Shown piece after piece: positions 9,004-17,148 of a DNA stretch of 64,000 bases (positions are counted from its first letter, which is position 1; each line of letters starts with the position of its first letter). A program made the translations under genes and the position numbers. Source of the DNA: Rhodoluna limnophila. Its GTDB lineage: Bacteria; Actinomycetota; Actinomycetes; Actinomycetales; Microbacteriaceae. The notes beneath the pieces are model-generated. The model did not search any database. It was not told the origin of the DNA and was given only the letters and a program-made list of their open reading frames with translations. Location of the stretch: positions 248,001 to 312,000 of the forward strand of contig NZ_CP040509.1 in assembly GCF_005845365.1 (NCBI RefSeq), read 5' to 3'.

Positions 9004-9648
9004 CTACTGTGACAAGTGCCAGAGGCTGGTGTATTCGATCCCTAGGCTTAAGACCAGCTCGCGCAGCGTCGGCAGTGATAGACCGATGACGGTGTGTGCA
9101 TCGCCCTCGATTGACTTCAAAAATGCCCCACCGAGACCATCGATGGTGAATGCGCCGGCAACTTTTAGTGGTTCGCCAGTGGCCACATATGCGTCAATTT
9201 CACGGTCTGAAATGTCGGCAAAATGCACGATGGATTTTGAAACTTTTCCGGTTGCCGGGGGCAGCACCCCAGGGCGCGGGTCTCGATTGTCGATTACCCA
9301 GTGGCCTGAGTACAAAACTCCGGAACGCCCCCGCATGGCCATCCAACGCGCTCGCGCTACCTCTGGTTCGTGCGGTTTACCTAGAGCTTCACCGTCAAAT
9401 TCCAGCGATGAATCACAACCGATAATCACGGCATTTCGGGAATCCGGGTGGTCAATGACAGCTTCTGCTTTTGCCTTAGCCAGAATGTGCACCATGTCGG
9501 CGGTGTTTTCAATTAGGCCCATCGACGCCGCGCGATCTGCAACCAGGTCTTCATCGACGCCCGGGGCAATCGTGGTTGGTTCAATACCGCCCGATCTAAG
9601 CAGGCTGAGGCGGGCAGGAGAGGTTGATGCAAGAACTAAACGAGTCAC
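9004..9648 (-). CDS. maf: Maf-family nucleotide pyrophosphatase (septum formation inhibitor homologue)
   Basis: A 214-aa Maf protein that hydrolyses non-canonical or dTTP/UTP-type nucleotides to monophosphates. The N-terminus LVLASTSPARLSLLRSGG is the family signature; downstream are IIGCDSSLEFDG (catalytic Asp region) and the C-terminal EGDAHTVIGLSLP segment. The chosen GTG start at 9648 gives VTRLVLAS, the usual beginning, while an upstream in-frame start at 9666 would add six residues with no family match. The neighbouring accA and accD genes are the usual actinobacterial context. The divergent RNA methyltransferase gene starts 25 bp away. Confidence 0.92.
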   Translation of the reverse strand: MTRLVLASTSPARLSLLRSGGIEPTTIAPGVDEDLVADRAASMGLIENTADMVHILAKAKAEAVIDHPDSRNAVIIGCDSSLEFDGEALGKPHEPEVARARWMAMRGRSGVLYSGHWVIDNRDPRPGVLPPATGKVSKSIVHFADISDREIDAYVATGEPLKVAGAFTIDGLGGAFLKSIEGDAHTVIGLSLPTLRELVLSLGIEYTSLWHLSQ

Positions 9649-9673
9649 ACCGATACTCTGGCACACTTATAGG

Positions 9674-10912
9674 GTGAGTAAAACTACAAACTGGGTCGGC
9701 CAGAATCTTGAACTAACCATTGAAAAGGTTGCCCACGGCGGCATCTTTGTTGCCCGTCACGATGGGCGAGTGGTTTTTGTATCGCACGCGCTGCCTGGCG
9801 AGAAGGTAAAGGCTGTGGTCTACGAAGACCGCGGAGGCTCTTTTTGCCGTGCTGAACCAACTGAGATTTTGGTTGCCTCACCAGACCGCGTAACGCATTT
9901 CTGGAAGCAGGCTGGACCTGGTGGAGCCGGCGGTGCCGAATTTGGCCACATCAATTTGGCTCGTCAGCGTGAGTTGAAAGCCGACGTTATTGAAGAAGCC
10001 CTTCAGCGTATGGCCGGCATCGAATTGCGCCCGGTTGTTGAGGCGGCGCCTGGTGACGATGAGGCAAACGGCCTCGGATACCGCACCCGCGTGCAGCTGC
10101 ACGTTGACGAAGCAGGCACAGTTGGCCCTTATCGTGAGCGCAGCCATGAGGTAGTAAAAGTTCGCGACCTGCCGTTGGCGGTTGAAGAAATTCGCGAAAC
10201 CGAAATGCACAACAAGAACTTTCAGGATGTCCGAAAGATTGAAGTTTCGGCATCGAGCACCGGCCAGGTCCAGTGGAGAATCGACAACAAGGTCAAGGGC
10301 GACGAACGCTTGGTTGAGCGTGCAGCTGGCCGCACCTTCCGCATTAGCGGCGGCGGTTTCTGGCAGGTACACAAGAAGGCAGCCGACCTACTGGCCACCT
10401 GTGTGAACGACATGGTTCAGGCCGTTGGCATCGATAAAGAAGCTGACAACCTTGATCTATACGGCGGTGTTGGCTTGTTCACCAGCGCACTTGCCGGTCG
10501 TGTCGGCAAGGACCTGCGAATGACTTCAGTTGAGTCATTCCGTCAGGCCACCGATGACGCAACACTGAACCTCTCTGATCTGCCTAAGGTCAAAGCGGTC
10601 TGCGCTCCGGTTGAGCGCTTCTTGAACGAGAAGGTCGGCAACCTAGACAAGGGCGGAAAAACCGCTAGCCCGCGAAACTCAACCATCGTTCTTGACCCAC
10701 CGCGCGCCGGGGCCGGTGCCAAGGTGGTTGATCAGTTGATGAAGATTGCTCCAAAACACATCGTTTATGTGGCGTGCGATCCAATCGCGCTGGCCAGAGA
10801 CCTCAAGCAGTTCCTTGCCGGAGATTACGAGCTCAAGCAATTGCGCGCATTCGATTTGTTTCCGCACACCCACCACGTTGAGTGTGTTGCCAGCCTGGTG
10901 AGAAAGAGCTAA
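9674..10912 (+). CDS. TrmA/RumA-type RNA (uracil-5-)-methyltransferase with TRAM domain
   Basis: A 412-aa class I SAM-dependent methyltransferase that probably makes 5-methyluridine in rRNA or tRNA. It opens with a TRAM-like RNA-binding domain (residues about 1-60), followed by a central region and the SAM domain (NLDLYGGVGLFTSAL near 261). Catalytic segments near the C-terminus are LDPPRAGAG, VYVACDPIALARDL with the nucleophilic Cys368, and FDLFPHTHHVECV. The GTG start after AGG gives the natural N-terminus; an open frame that continues upstream to 9029 only mirrors antisense maf. The response-regulator gene begins 2 bp after its stop. Target nucleotide and RNA are not determined. Confidence 0.9.
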   Translation: MSKTTNWVGQNLELTIEKVAHGGIFVARHDGRVVFVSHALPGEKVKAVVYEDRGGSFCRAEPTEILVASPDRVTHFWKQAGPGGAGGAEFGHINLARQRELKADVIEEALQRMAGIELRPVVEAAPGDDEANGLGYRTRVQLHVDEAGTVGPYRERSHEVVKVRDLPLAVEEIRETEMHNKNFQDVRKIEVSASSTGQVQWRIDNKVKGDERLVERAAGRTFRISGGGFWQVHKKAADLLATCVNDMVQAVGIDKEADNLDLYGGVGLFTSALAGRVGKDLRMTSVESFRQATDDATLNLSDLPKVKAVCAPVERFLNEKVGNLDKGGKTASPRNSTIVLDPPRAGAGAKVVDQLMKIAPKHIVYVACDPIALARDLKQFLAGDYELKQLRAFDLFPHTHHVECVASLVRKS

Positions 10913-10914
10913 AC

Positions 10915-11589
10915 ATGCAAGACGCGAGCCTAGTCGCCACCAACCGCGAAATCTGTGTTGGCATCGTTGATGACCACGATGCCATTCGGTTTGCTTTCCG
11001 CGGTGTGTGTGAAGAGTACGGGCTTAAGTTTTGCGGCGCCTCGGACACAGTGGCCGGCTTGTTGGCTCTCAACTCAGAGCACGCCTGCGATGTCGTGGTG
11101 CTTGACCTTTCGCTGGCCGACGGTTCAATCATCACCGACAACGTCAAGGCCATTCTTCAGGCCGGCAGCCAGGTGCTGATTTTTAGCATCGCCGATAAGC
11201 GCGCTCAGGTGGCCTCTGCTCTCAAGGCCGGCGCTGCGGCTCTGGTCCGCAAGTCGCAATCCATGGATGATCTGGTTAAGGCGATTCGCCTAGTTGCTCT
11301 TGGAGTGGTGGTAAACAACACCGAGACCTCTGCGGTTATCGATGCCGACGTGGTTTTCAAAGAGCAGGCCAACCTTTCGCCGCGCGAGCGCGAGGTTCTG
11401 ACGCTATACGCATCAGGGTTTGCATTGAAGCAGGCTGCGGCCGAGATGAACATTGCCCAGAGCACTGCCAAAGAATTGATCGACCGAGTTCGAGCAAAGT
11501 ACTCATCAGTGGGCAGGCCAACTTCGACCAAAACCGACCTGCTGCTGCGTGCTATTGAAGACGGAATTCTTGAAGAGGGGCCGCAGTAA
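10915..11589 (+). CDS. NarL/LuxR-family response regulator
   Basis: A 224-aa regulator with a receiver domain (about 10-125; predicted phospho-acceptor Asp64 in VVLDLSL, acidic pair DDHD near residue 18) and a C-terminal LuxR-type helix-turn-helix (about 150-215, NLSPREREVLTLYASGF). It is followed after 2 bp by a histidine kinase gene, which is presumably its cognate sensor. The ATG at 10915 follows GAGAAAGAGC in the end of the upstream methyltransferase gene, so the three downstream genes may also be read from the methyltransferase promoter. The regulon is unknown, and I did not recognise a named orthologue. Confidence 0.92.
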   Translation: MQDASLVATNREICVGIVDDHDAIRFAFRGVCEEYGLKFCGASDTVAGLLALNSEHACDVVVLDLSLADGSIITDNVKAILQAGSQVLIFSIADKRAQVASALKAGAAALVRKSQSMDDLVKAIRLVALGVVVNNTETSAVIDADVVFKEQANLSPREREVLTLYASGFALKQAAAEMNIAQSTAKELIDRVRAKYSSVGRPTSTKTDLLLRAIEDGILEEGPQ

Positions 11590-11591
11590 AC

Positions 11592-12782
11592 ATGTACATA
11601 TTTCGTAGCCGACCAACCAAGAGTTTTGCGGTCAACCGAATTGTCAAACTGATTGCCCGAGTCCTTTCTATCGGCCTGGTGATCTCGAGTGCCGAGATTT
11701 ATCTGTACGGCTTTGCCCAGTTGCCACTGCTAAATGCTCCGCTCGCTACCGCATTCTTGTTCTTGCACATGGCCTCGCTGGCCTGGATTATTTTCGGCGC
11801 TTGGTTCACCGAGCGCCCGGCTTATTCGCAGCGCGGGTACACCATCGTTTCTGTGCTTCTGGTTTTTACCTGGCAGTTTCAGGTGCCAGACCCAAGTATT
11901 TTGCCTGAGGGATACCACCCATGGGTTTGGTGGGTCATTGGTACTGCGGGTATTGCCGCAGCGGTTTCACTGCCGCTGGTCTGGGGGCTCTCATACCTAA
12001 TCGGTATTCCGGTGGTTTGGTTCTTCGTTCACATCTCGCCGGCGGGCGGTAGCGCTGAGGCGTTCGGTGCTTTCAAAGACAGCATGTACACAGCTCTCTT
12101 CAGCTCATCCTTCTCACTGCTCCTCCTGCTGCTAATTGACCAGGCTGAGAAAACCGATGAGGCAGCGCAAGCTGCGGCCGAGGCCGAGGCCGAGCGTGCC
12201 CGAATCGATGCAATTGAGCAGGAGCGCTCCCGCGTGGACTCATTGGTCCACGACAAAGTTTTGACCACTCTTTTGATAACAGCCAAGGCTAACGATCCGC
12301 AGCGTACCGCCGAAGCAAAGGCGCTTGCCGATGCCGCTATCCAAGCGCTTGAAGACGACGCTTTTACTCGTGACTCGGCAAAGACTGACATCACATCATT
12401 TAGCCTTTTTGGCGCCTTTCTTGAGACGGTCAAAAATGACTACCCGGATGTCACGATTCGTGAGACCGGTGCCAGCGACCTGCAAATCCCCAATCGGGTT
12501 GCCGCTGCGCTGAGTGAGGCCACGATTCAGGCCATCACAAACTCTAAGCAGCATGCTGGGCCCGGTGCAGAGTGCGTGGTCCGCATGAAGGGCGGCGCAA
12601 ACGGCATCAAGATTGTGATCAAAGATGACGGCAAGGGGTTCAGGCCTTCGCGCGTACCAAAAAACCGATTGGGTTTGAGGCTCTCGATCATCAATCGTGT
12701 TGAGTCGGTCGGTGGAACAGTAAAAATTGACTCGGCCCCTGGCCGCGGTTCAGCAATTATTTTGGAATGGAACAACGCATGA
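11592..12782 (+). CDS. Membrane histidine kinase, NarL-type partner
   Basis: A 396-aa sensor with about five hydrophobic segments in residues 15-185, a coiled-coil rich in Ala/Glu/Arg (about 185-215), a dimerisation/phospho-acceptor motif LVHDKVLTTLL with His220, and a GHKL ATPase domain (N-box-like SEATIQAITNSKQHA, G1 IKDDGKGF, G2 GLRLSIINRV). It starts 2 bp after the response regulator and overlaps the third gene of the unit by 4 bases (ATGA). No extracellular sensory domain of size is visible, so it probably senses membrane or envelope state. The signal is unknown. Confidence 0.9.
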   Translation: MYIFRSRPTKSFAVNRIVKLIARVLSIGLVISSAEIYLYGFAQLPLLNAPLATAFLFLHMASLAWIIFGAWFTERPAYSQRGYTIVSVLLVFTWQFQVPDPSILPEGYHPWVWWVIGTAGIAAAVSLPLVWGLSYLIGIPVVWFFVHISPAGGSAEAFGAFKDSMYTALFSSSFSLLLLLLIDQAEKTDEAAQAAAEAEAERARIDAIEQERSRVDSLVHDKVLTTLLITAKANDPQRTAEAKALADAAIQALEDDAFTRDSAKTDITSFSLFGAFLETVKNDYPDVTIRETGASDLQIPNRVAAALSEATIQAITNSKQHAGPGAECVVRMKGGANGIKIVIKDDGKGFRPSRVPKNRLGLRLSIINRVESVGGTVKIDSAPGRGSAIILEWNNA

Positions 12783-13744
12783 TTCCGGTACCTAGGTGGG
12801 CAGTCTCTGTCGTTGCCATGATGTTTTGCGTCTACCCTGCGGTGCTGGCATTGGTCGGATACTCAGATTCCAGCACGCCGATTCAACTGCTTATCGCGGT
12901 GGCCCTATACCTGGCCGGGGTGGTTCCAACGCTGACCATGTTTGAGCTTCTAAAGCTGCCTCGTTGGCTGGCTGTCTTCAACCTTGGTATTGCAGTGGTT
13001 ATCCCTGCGCTGCTCTTGCCTGGCATCAATCCTGCTCAGGTTGGCGACTATTCAACCTGGTTTGTGGGCGCAATTGCCAGCCTTTCAGCGGCTACCGCCT
13101 TTAGAGATCGAATCACTTTTGCCCTGCTCATGGTCATTGTGGTGTCGGCTCAGGTAATTATCTGGGGTGGCGCTGGTGCCATCATGGGCACCGGTGTGGT
13201 TGGTGCGGTTATTTTCTTTGTGGTCGGTGCTCTGATGTCAAAGGGTATTCGCGGCACTCAATCAGCTGCCGAGGATTACCGTGCCAAGCTGCGTAAGACT
13301 CTGGCAAACACGGCGTTCGTAACGGCGTCTCGCGAGGAACACAAGCGTCGTATTGCCGAGGCCTTAGTTCAGTCGGTTCCGCAGCTTCGCGAGATTTCTC
13401 AAACTCCCGGTGACTTTACTCCTGATCTAAAGCAGCGCTCTGAGCTGCTTGAGGCCGCACTTCGCGATGAGATCCGTGGTCGAGGCCTAATCAACCCGGC
13501 GATCAAAGAAGCTGTTCTGGCAGCCCGTGGCCGCGGTATTGAGGTTATTCTCCTCGATGAGGGTGGGCTCGATGATGCCAACACCTCAGAGCGCGATGCA
13601 ATCTTGCTGGAGGCTGCTAAAGCAATTGATTCGGTTGAGGCTGGGCGCATCACTTTGCGTGCCCCTCAGGGCGAACAGTGGCGCGTGACGCTAATGGCAA
13701 CCCGATCAGGTGTTACCGCGCCAGATCTCTGGTTGAAGTTCTAG
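12779..13744 (+). CDS. Membrane protein resembling a degenerate sensor kinase, third gene of a two-component unit
   Basis: A 321-aa protein with four to five N-terminal hydrophobic segments (about residues 5-155), then a helical region and a C-terminal soluble domain ending in TLMATRSGVTAPDLWLKF. The layout mimics the preceding kinase (membrane bundle, helix, ATPase-like domain). However, I see no phospho-acceptor histidine motif and no glycine-rich ATP lid. The segment LEAALRDEIRGRGL recurs, as far as I remember, in sensor-like proteins of Actinobacteria. The ATG at 12779 overlaps the kinase stop as ATGA, indicating coupled translation. It may be an accessory or inhibitory partner of the kinase; that is inference. 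Confidence 0.75.
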   Translation: MIPVPRWAVSVVAMMFCVYPAVLALVGYSDSSTPIQLLIAVALYLAGVVPTLTMFELLKLPRWLAVFNLGIAVVIPALLLPGINPAQVGDYSTWFVGAIASLSAATAFRDRITFALLMVIVVSAQVIIWGGAGAIMGTGVVGAVIFFVVGALMSKGIRGTQSAAEDYRAKLRKTLANTAFVTASREEHKRRIAEALVQSVPQLREISQTPGDFTPDLKQRSELLEAALRDEIRGRGLINPAIKEAVLAARGRGIEVILLDEGGLDDANTSERDAILLEAAKAIDSVEAGRITLRAPQGEQWRVTLMATRSGVTAPDLWLKF

Positions 13745-13750
13745 TTAAAT

Positions 13751-13786
13751 AAGAATCGGTGGCCCCGAAGGACCACCGATTCTTTC
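13751..13786 (+). terminator. Intrinsic terminator of the response-regulator operon
   Basis: A perfect 11-bp stem, AGAATCGGTGG paired with CCACCGATTCT, with a 10-base loop and followed by TTT. It lies 7 bp after the stop codon of the third gene. Confidence 0.88.
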
Positions 13787-13943
13787 CCCAATCAGGTAAA
13801 AGCCTGACCCCGAGAGTTCAGCTCGTTCCCCTGTACGTGAACTGAACCTCTTGGTTTAAGTATGAATTGTGCGCGTGGGAGCCCGCTACCAAAAACTGTC
13901 CCCTCTTCGGGGGACTGTCGGTAACGATTGAATACCGGGAAAT
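13787..13943. other. Structured intergenic segment between two terminators
   Basis: This 157-bp stretch between convergent operons has no credible gene. It contains a small hairpin (TCAGG/CCTGA, about 13792-13807). A larger interrupted stem follows at 13808-13854: GTTCAG/CTGAAC, extended by GAG/CTC after a bulge and CC/GG after an AA bulge, with a possible inner GTTC/GAAC stem. The terminator of the carboxylase operon lies at 13891-13918. A small RNA or an elaborated 3' end would both fit; I do not recognise a known RNA family. Confidence 0.4.
13891..13918 (-). terminator. Intrinsic terminator of accD-accE
   Basis: Read on the minus strand, GTCCCC and GGGGAC form a 6-bp stem with a six-base CGAAGA loop, followed by AGTTTTT. 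It lies about 30 bp past the accE stop codon. Confidence 0.75.
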
Positions 13944-14195
13944 TTAGTTCAAGCCGGAGCGGTAGGCACCGCGCCACTGACCAGGCCCTGGAATAACCGG
14001 GTGTCTGAGTTGAGCAACGTTGCGCGCCCAACTTGACTTGAGTGGGCGCTCATAGCCGGTAGCGGCTGCCGCCTCTTCAGCGTGAACCGCCTCGAGCACG
14101 GCAATAACGGTTGCAAGCTCCTCGGCTGTCGGCGCGCCAGAAACCACCTGCAGGGCCGCCTGCAGGTCGTCTTGTTGCTCTGGTGATTGCGTCAT
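13944..14195 (-). CDS. accE: Acyl-CoA carboxylase epsilon subunit
   Basis: An 83-aa protein matching the small epsilon subunit that stabilises actinobacterial AccA-AccD complexes. The family pattern is visible: GAPTAEELATVIAVLEAV in the middle, a conserved tryptophan in KSSWARN, and the C-terminal GPGQWRGAYRSG. Its ATG overlaps the accD stop codon by one base (TAATG), so synthesis is coupled to accD. This subunit is characteristic of Actinobacteria and supports assignment of the neighbouring beta subunit to an AccD5-like propionyl/acetyl-CoA carboxylase. Confidence 0.9.
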   Translation of the reverse strand: MTQSPEQQDDLQAALQVVSGAPTAEELATVIAVLEAVHAEEAAAATGYERPLKSSWARNVAQLRHPVIPGPGQWRGAYRSGLN

Positions 14196-15814
14196 TAGAG
14201 CGGAATGTTTCCGTGCTTCTTTGGCGGAAGGTTTGAACGCTTGGTGCGCAGGGCACGTAGTGCCTTGATTACCTGAATGCGGGTGGCGCTTGGCTCAATG
14301 ATTCCGTCCAGCTCGCCACGCTCGGCAGCCAAGAATGGGCTGGCTACGTTGTAGGTGTACTCAGCTGCCAATTTTGCGCGAACCGCGGCAACATCCATGC
14401 CGGCTTCTTCAGCCTTTTTGATTTGATCGCGGAACAAGATGTTGACCGCACCCTGGCCACCCATAACCGCGATTTCAGCGGTTGGCCAAGCCAGGTTGAT
14501 GTCGGCACCGAGCTGCTTTGAGCCCATCACGATGTACGCGCCGCCGTAAGCCTTGCGGGTAATCACGGTTACCAGGGGCACAGTTGCTTCTGCGTAGGCG
14601 TAAAGCAGTTTGGCTCCGCGGCGAATAACTCCGGCCCACTCCTGGTCGGTGCCAGGTAGGTAGCCAGGCACGTCAACCAAAGTCAAAATCGGAATCGAGA
14701 AGGCATCGCAGAATCGAACAAATCGTGCGGCCTTTTCACCGGCTTCAATGTTCAGGGTTCCGGCCATTTGCTGTGGCTGGTTTGCCACGATACCCACGCT
14801 GCGGCCGTCTACACGAGCAAAGCCAATCAGAATGTTTGGCGCAAACAGTGGCTGCACCTCAAGAAACTCATGGCCATCAACAATGCCTTCGATGACAGTC
14901 TTCATGTCATACGGCTGGTTTGGTGAGTCCGGGATGATGGTGTCCAGAGCACGGTCGTCATCGGTGACTTCAAGTTCACCTTCAGGTGCGTAGACCACAG
15001 TCTCAGAAAGGTTGTTCTCAGGCAGGTAGCTCAATAGGGCACGAGCGTAGTCAATCGCGTCAGTCTCGTCATCAGCTAGGTAGTGAGCAACGCCCGAGCG
15101 CTCGTTGTGAGCGCGAGCGCCACCAAGCTCTTCCATGCCAACGTCTTCACCGGTTACGGTCTTGATTACGTCTGGGCCGGTAACAAACATGTTTGAAGTT
15201 TTGTCGACCATGATCACAAAGTCGGTTAGTGCAGGTGAATAAACCGCGCCACCGGCAGCAGGGCCCATGATGATGGAAATCTGCGGAATCACGCCAGAAG
15301 CCATGGTGTTGCGCTTGAAAATTTCGCCGTACTTACCTAGGGCAATAACACCCTCTTGAATTCGGGCACCACCTGAATCAAGGATTCCGATCATCGGCAC
15401 GCCGGTCGCAATTGCCAGATCCATGATCTTGATGATCTTGTTGCCGGCAGCTTCACCGAGCGAACCACCAAAAATTGTGAAGTCCTGAGAGAACAGTGCA
15501 ACCTGACGACCGTGGATGGTTCCAACGCCGGTAACCACAGCGTCACCGTAAGGACGGTTCTTATCCATTCCGAATGCGGTTGAGCGGTGGCGTACGTATT
15601 CATCCAGTTCAACAAATGAACCCGGGTCCAGCAGCATCTCAATGCGCTCGCGGGCGGTGTTCTTGCCTTTGGCGTGCTGCTTTGCAATTGCAGTTTCACC
15701 GGCAGCCGTTACGGCCTCGTGGTAGCGCTGACGCAGGTCTTCGAGCTTGCCCTTGGTGGTGGCAATCTCTGGGTTCAACCTGATGGCGCTAGTGAAGGTG
15801 TTCTCAAAGGTCAT
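14195..15814 (-). CDS. accD: Acyl-CoA carboxylase beta subunit (AccD5/PccB-like carboxyltransferase)
   Basis: A 539-aa carboxyltransferase that moves carboxyl from biotin to acetyl- or propionyl-CoA. It has two crotonase-like halves. The N-terminal half carries [11 protein letters not shown] and [17 protein letters not shown], which form an oxyanion region. The C-terminal half carries [14 protein letters not shown] and [16 protein letters not shown]. Length and motifs match AccD5 of mycobacteria. I prefer ATG 15814 (MTFENTF) to GTG 15823, because GGTAGAG then sits at a suitable distance. accE follows with a one-base overlap, and birA is divergent 101 bp away, so biotin attachment and carboxylase are adjacent. 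Confidence 0.95.
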   Translation of the reverse strand: MTFENTFTSAIRLNPEIATTKGKLEDLRQRYHEAVTAAGETAIAKQHAKGKNTARERIEMLLDPGSFVELDEYVRHRSTAFGMDKNRPYGDAVVTGVGTIHGRQVALFSQDFTIFGGSLGEAAGNKIIKIMDLAIATGVPMIGILDSGGARIQEGVIALGKYGEIFKRNTMASGVIPQISIIMGPAAGGAVYSPALTDFVIMVDKTSNMFVTGPDVIKTVTGEDVGMEELGGARAHNERSGVAHYLADDETDAIDYARALLSYLPENNLSETVVYAPEGELEVTDDDRALDTIIPDSPNQPYDMKTVIEGIVDGHEFLEVQPLFAPNILIGFARVDGRSVGIVANQPQQMAGTLNIEAGEKAARFVRFCDAFSIPILTLVDVPGYLPGTDQEWAGVIRRGAKLLYAYAEATVPLVTVITRKAYGGAYIVMGSKQLGADINLAWPTAEIAVMGGQGAVNILFRDQIKKAEEAGMDVAAVRAKLAAEYTYNVASPFLAAERGELDGIIEPSATRIQVIKALRALRTKRSNLPPKKHGNIPL

Positions 15815-15915
15815 GAAAAACACTCTACCGAGGTAATTGGGCCATTCCTTTGAAGGTTAGCCACTGCACTTTGGCTATTTGCCTGTCAAAAATCTACAGA
15901 GAGTAACCTTGGGGC
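15815..15915. promoter_or_regulatory. Divergent accD/birA promoter region with inverted repeat
   Basis: On the accD strand a perfect TTGACA hexamer is present around 15884-15889, although no good -10 lies at standard spacing. AAGGTTA (15853-15859) and TAACCTT (15904-15910) form a 7-bp inverted repeat flanking the region. A shared regulator is possible but unproven. Confidence 0.35.
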
Positions 15916-16689
15916 ATGGATTTCGCAGTAAGTGCCGGTTTGGCTTCAAGTTTTGAGTTTGTTCCTGAGACCGGGTCAACCAACACCGATTTGATTGCGA
16001 ATTCAGCCCAGCTAAGCGATTTTGCAGTCAAGGTAGCTGGATTCCAAAATGCAGGACGCGGCCGTTCGGGCCGTCAGTGGTTGGCTCCTGCCGGCAGCTC
16101 ACTATTCGTATCAGTGCTTTTGAAGCCGCAAAATGTGCCGGCCAGCAAATTCTCTTGGTTGCCGCTGTTGGCGGGTTTGGCCATGAATCGAGCTGTCTCT
16201 GACCTAATTGCCCCTGCGCGTTCAAGTTTGAAATGGCCCAATGACGTCTTGGTCGCTGACCAAAAAATCTCCGGAGTTTTGAGTGAACTCGTGCCAGACC
16301 TCAGCGGCGTGGTGATTGGTGCCGGATTAAATGTGAGCCAAGAACAGGTTGACCTACCAATCGAGTCAGCAACCTCGTTGAGGTTGCAGGGTGCACATAC
16401 CCTGGAACATGATCAGGTGCTTGCGCGCTATCTGGGCCACCTAAAAGACCTTTACCAGCGGTTTGTTGCTAATCAGGGTGATGCCGTTGCTTCAGGGCTA
16501 CGTTTCTCGGTCATCGAGGAATGCGGCACTATCAATCGGCGAGTGAAGGCAATCATGCCGGGCGACACTGAAGTTTTGGGCGAGGCGGTTGGCATCGACG
16601 ACAGTGGGCGCCTGATTTTGCTGCGTGAAGACTCAGGTCAGGTTTTTCCGGTTGCTGCCGGCGATATTGTTCACCTGCGACACAATTAA
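15916..16689 (+). CDS. birA: Biotin-[acetyl-CoA-carboxylase] ligase
   Basis: Activates biotin with ATP and attaches it to the BCCP lysine of AccA. The 257-aa protein is the catalytic domain plus a C-terminal SH3-like cap. It contains the biotin-binding loop GRGRSGRQWLAP (about 51-62), KWPNDVLVADQKISGVLSE (about 111-129), and VIGAGLNVS. There is no N-terminal helix-turn-helix, so it is a monofunctional ligase and not a repressor. Start: ATG after CCTTGGGGC. Neighbours accD/accE (divergent) and accA fit its function. The PH-domain gene begins 4 bp after its stop. Confidence 0.94.
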   Translation: MDFAVSAGLASSFEFVPETGSTNTDLIANSAQLSDFAVKVAGFQNAGRGRSGRQWLAPAGSSLFVSVLLKPQNVPASKFSWLPLLAGLAMNRAVSDLIAPARSSLKWPNDVLVADQKISGVLSELVPDLSGVVIGAGLNVSQEQVDLPIESATSLRLQGAHTLEHDQVLARYLGHLKDLYQRFVANQGDAVASGLRFSVIEECGTINRRVKAIMPGDTEVLGEAVGIDDSGRLILLREDSGQVFPVAAGDIVHLRHN

Positions 16690-16693
16690 CCCG

Positions 16694-17122
16694 ATGAGTT
16701 TTTACACCGAACAACGACTAGCCAAGTTGCGCCCTCGCGCTTCGCAGATGTTTTTGCCGACCTTGGTTCTTGGTTTGGTAAGTGCAGTCATGTCAGCATT
16801 TGCTGGTCGGTTGACCGAGCAGTGGCAGCAACTAACCCTCTGGGTGGTTTGTGGGGCTTTGGCATTTTTATTCTGGCTTTTGCCGTTGCTCAGGTACTTG
16901 AGTACGTTCATCGAAGTAACCACCACTCGAGTCATTGTGCGTTCCGGCCTGATGGGGCAGCACCGAAAAGAAATCAGCCTGTCCAAGATTCGTGACGTTG
17001 AAATTGGCAAAGGTCGGGTAATCAACCTCATCCTCGACGGTCAAGAAGTGGTTGAGGTAAAGGGCGTTCCGCGGCACAAATTGGTGGCGTTAGAAATTGA
17101 CCGCCTTGCTGCGTCAATATAG
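16694..17122 (+). CDS. Membrane PH-domain (bPH2-type) protein, Rv3278c-like
   Basis: A 142-aa protein with two hydrophobic segments (about residues 20-40 and 50-72) followed by a bacterial PH-like domain (about 75-140, TTTRVIVRSGLMGQHRKEIS and KIRDVEIGKGRV). The ATG at 16694 is chosen over a longer reading that begins inside birA. Proteins of this family sit next to birA and purK across Actinobacteria, and their function is unknown; membrane anchoring of a lipid- or protein-binding domain is likely. Probably co-transcribed with birA and purK. Confidence 0.85.
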   Translation: MSFYTEQRLAKLRPRASQMFLPTLVLGLVSAVMSAFAGRLTEQWQQLTLWVVCGALAFLFWLLPLLRYLSTFIEVTTTRVIVRSGLMGQHRKEISLSKIRDVEIGKGRVINLILDGQEVVEVKGVPRHKLVALEIDRLAASI

Positions 17123-17148
17123 AACTTCATAAAACGAATGGAAACTAC

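Noticed and set aside
9029-9673. Open frame extending the RNA methyltransferase by about 215 residues upstream
   Set aside because: It is antisense to maf, is rich in Ser/Pro/Arg shadow composition, and the TRAM domain begins properly at GTG 9674.
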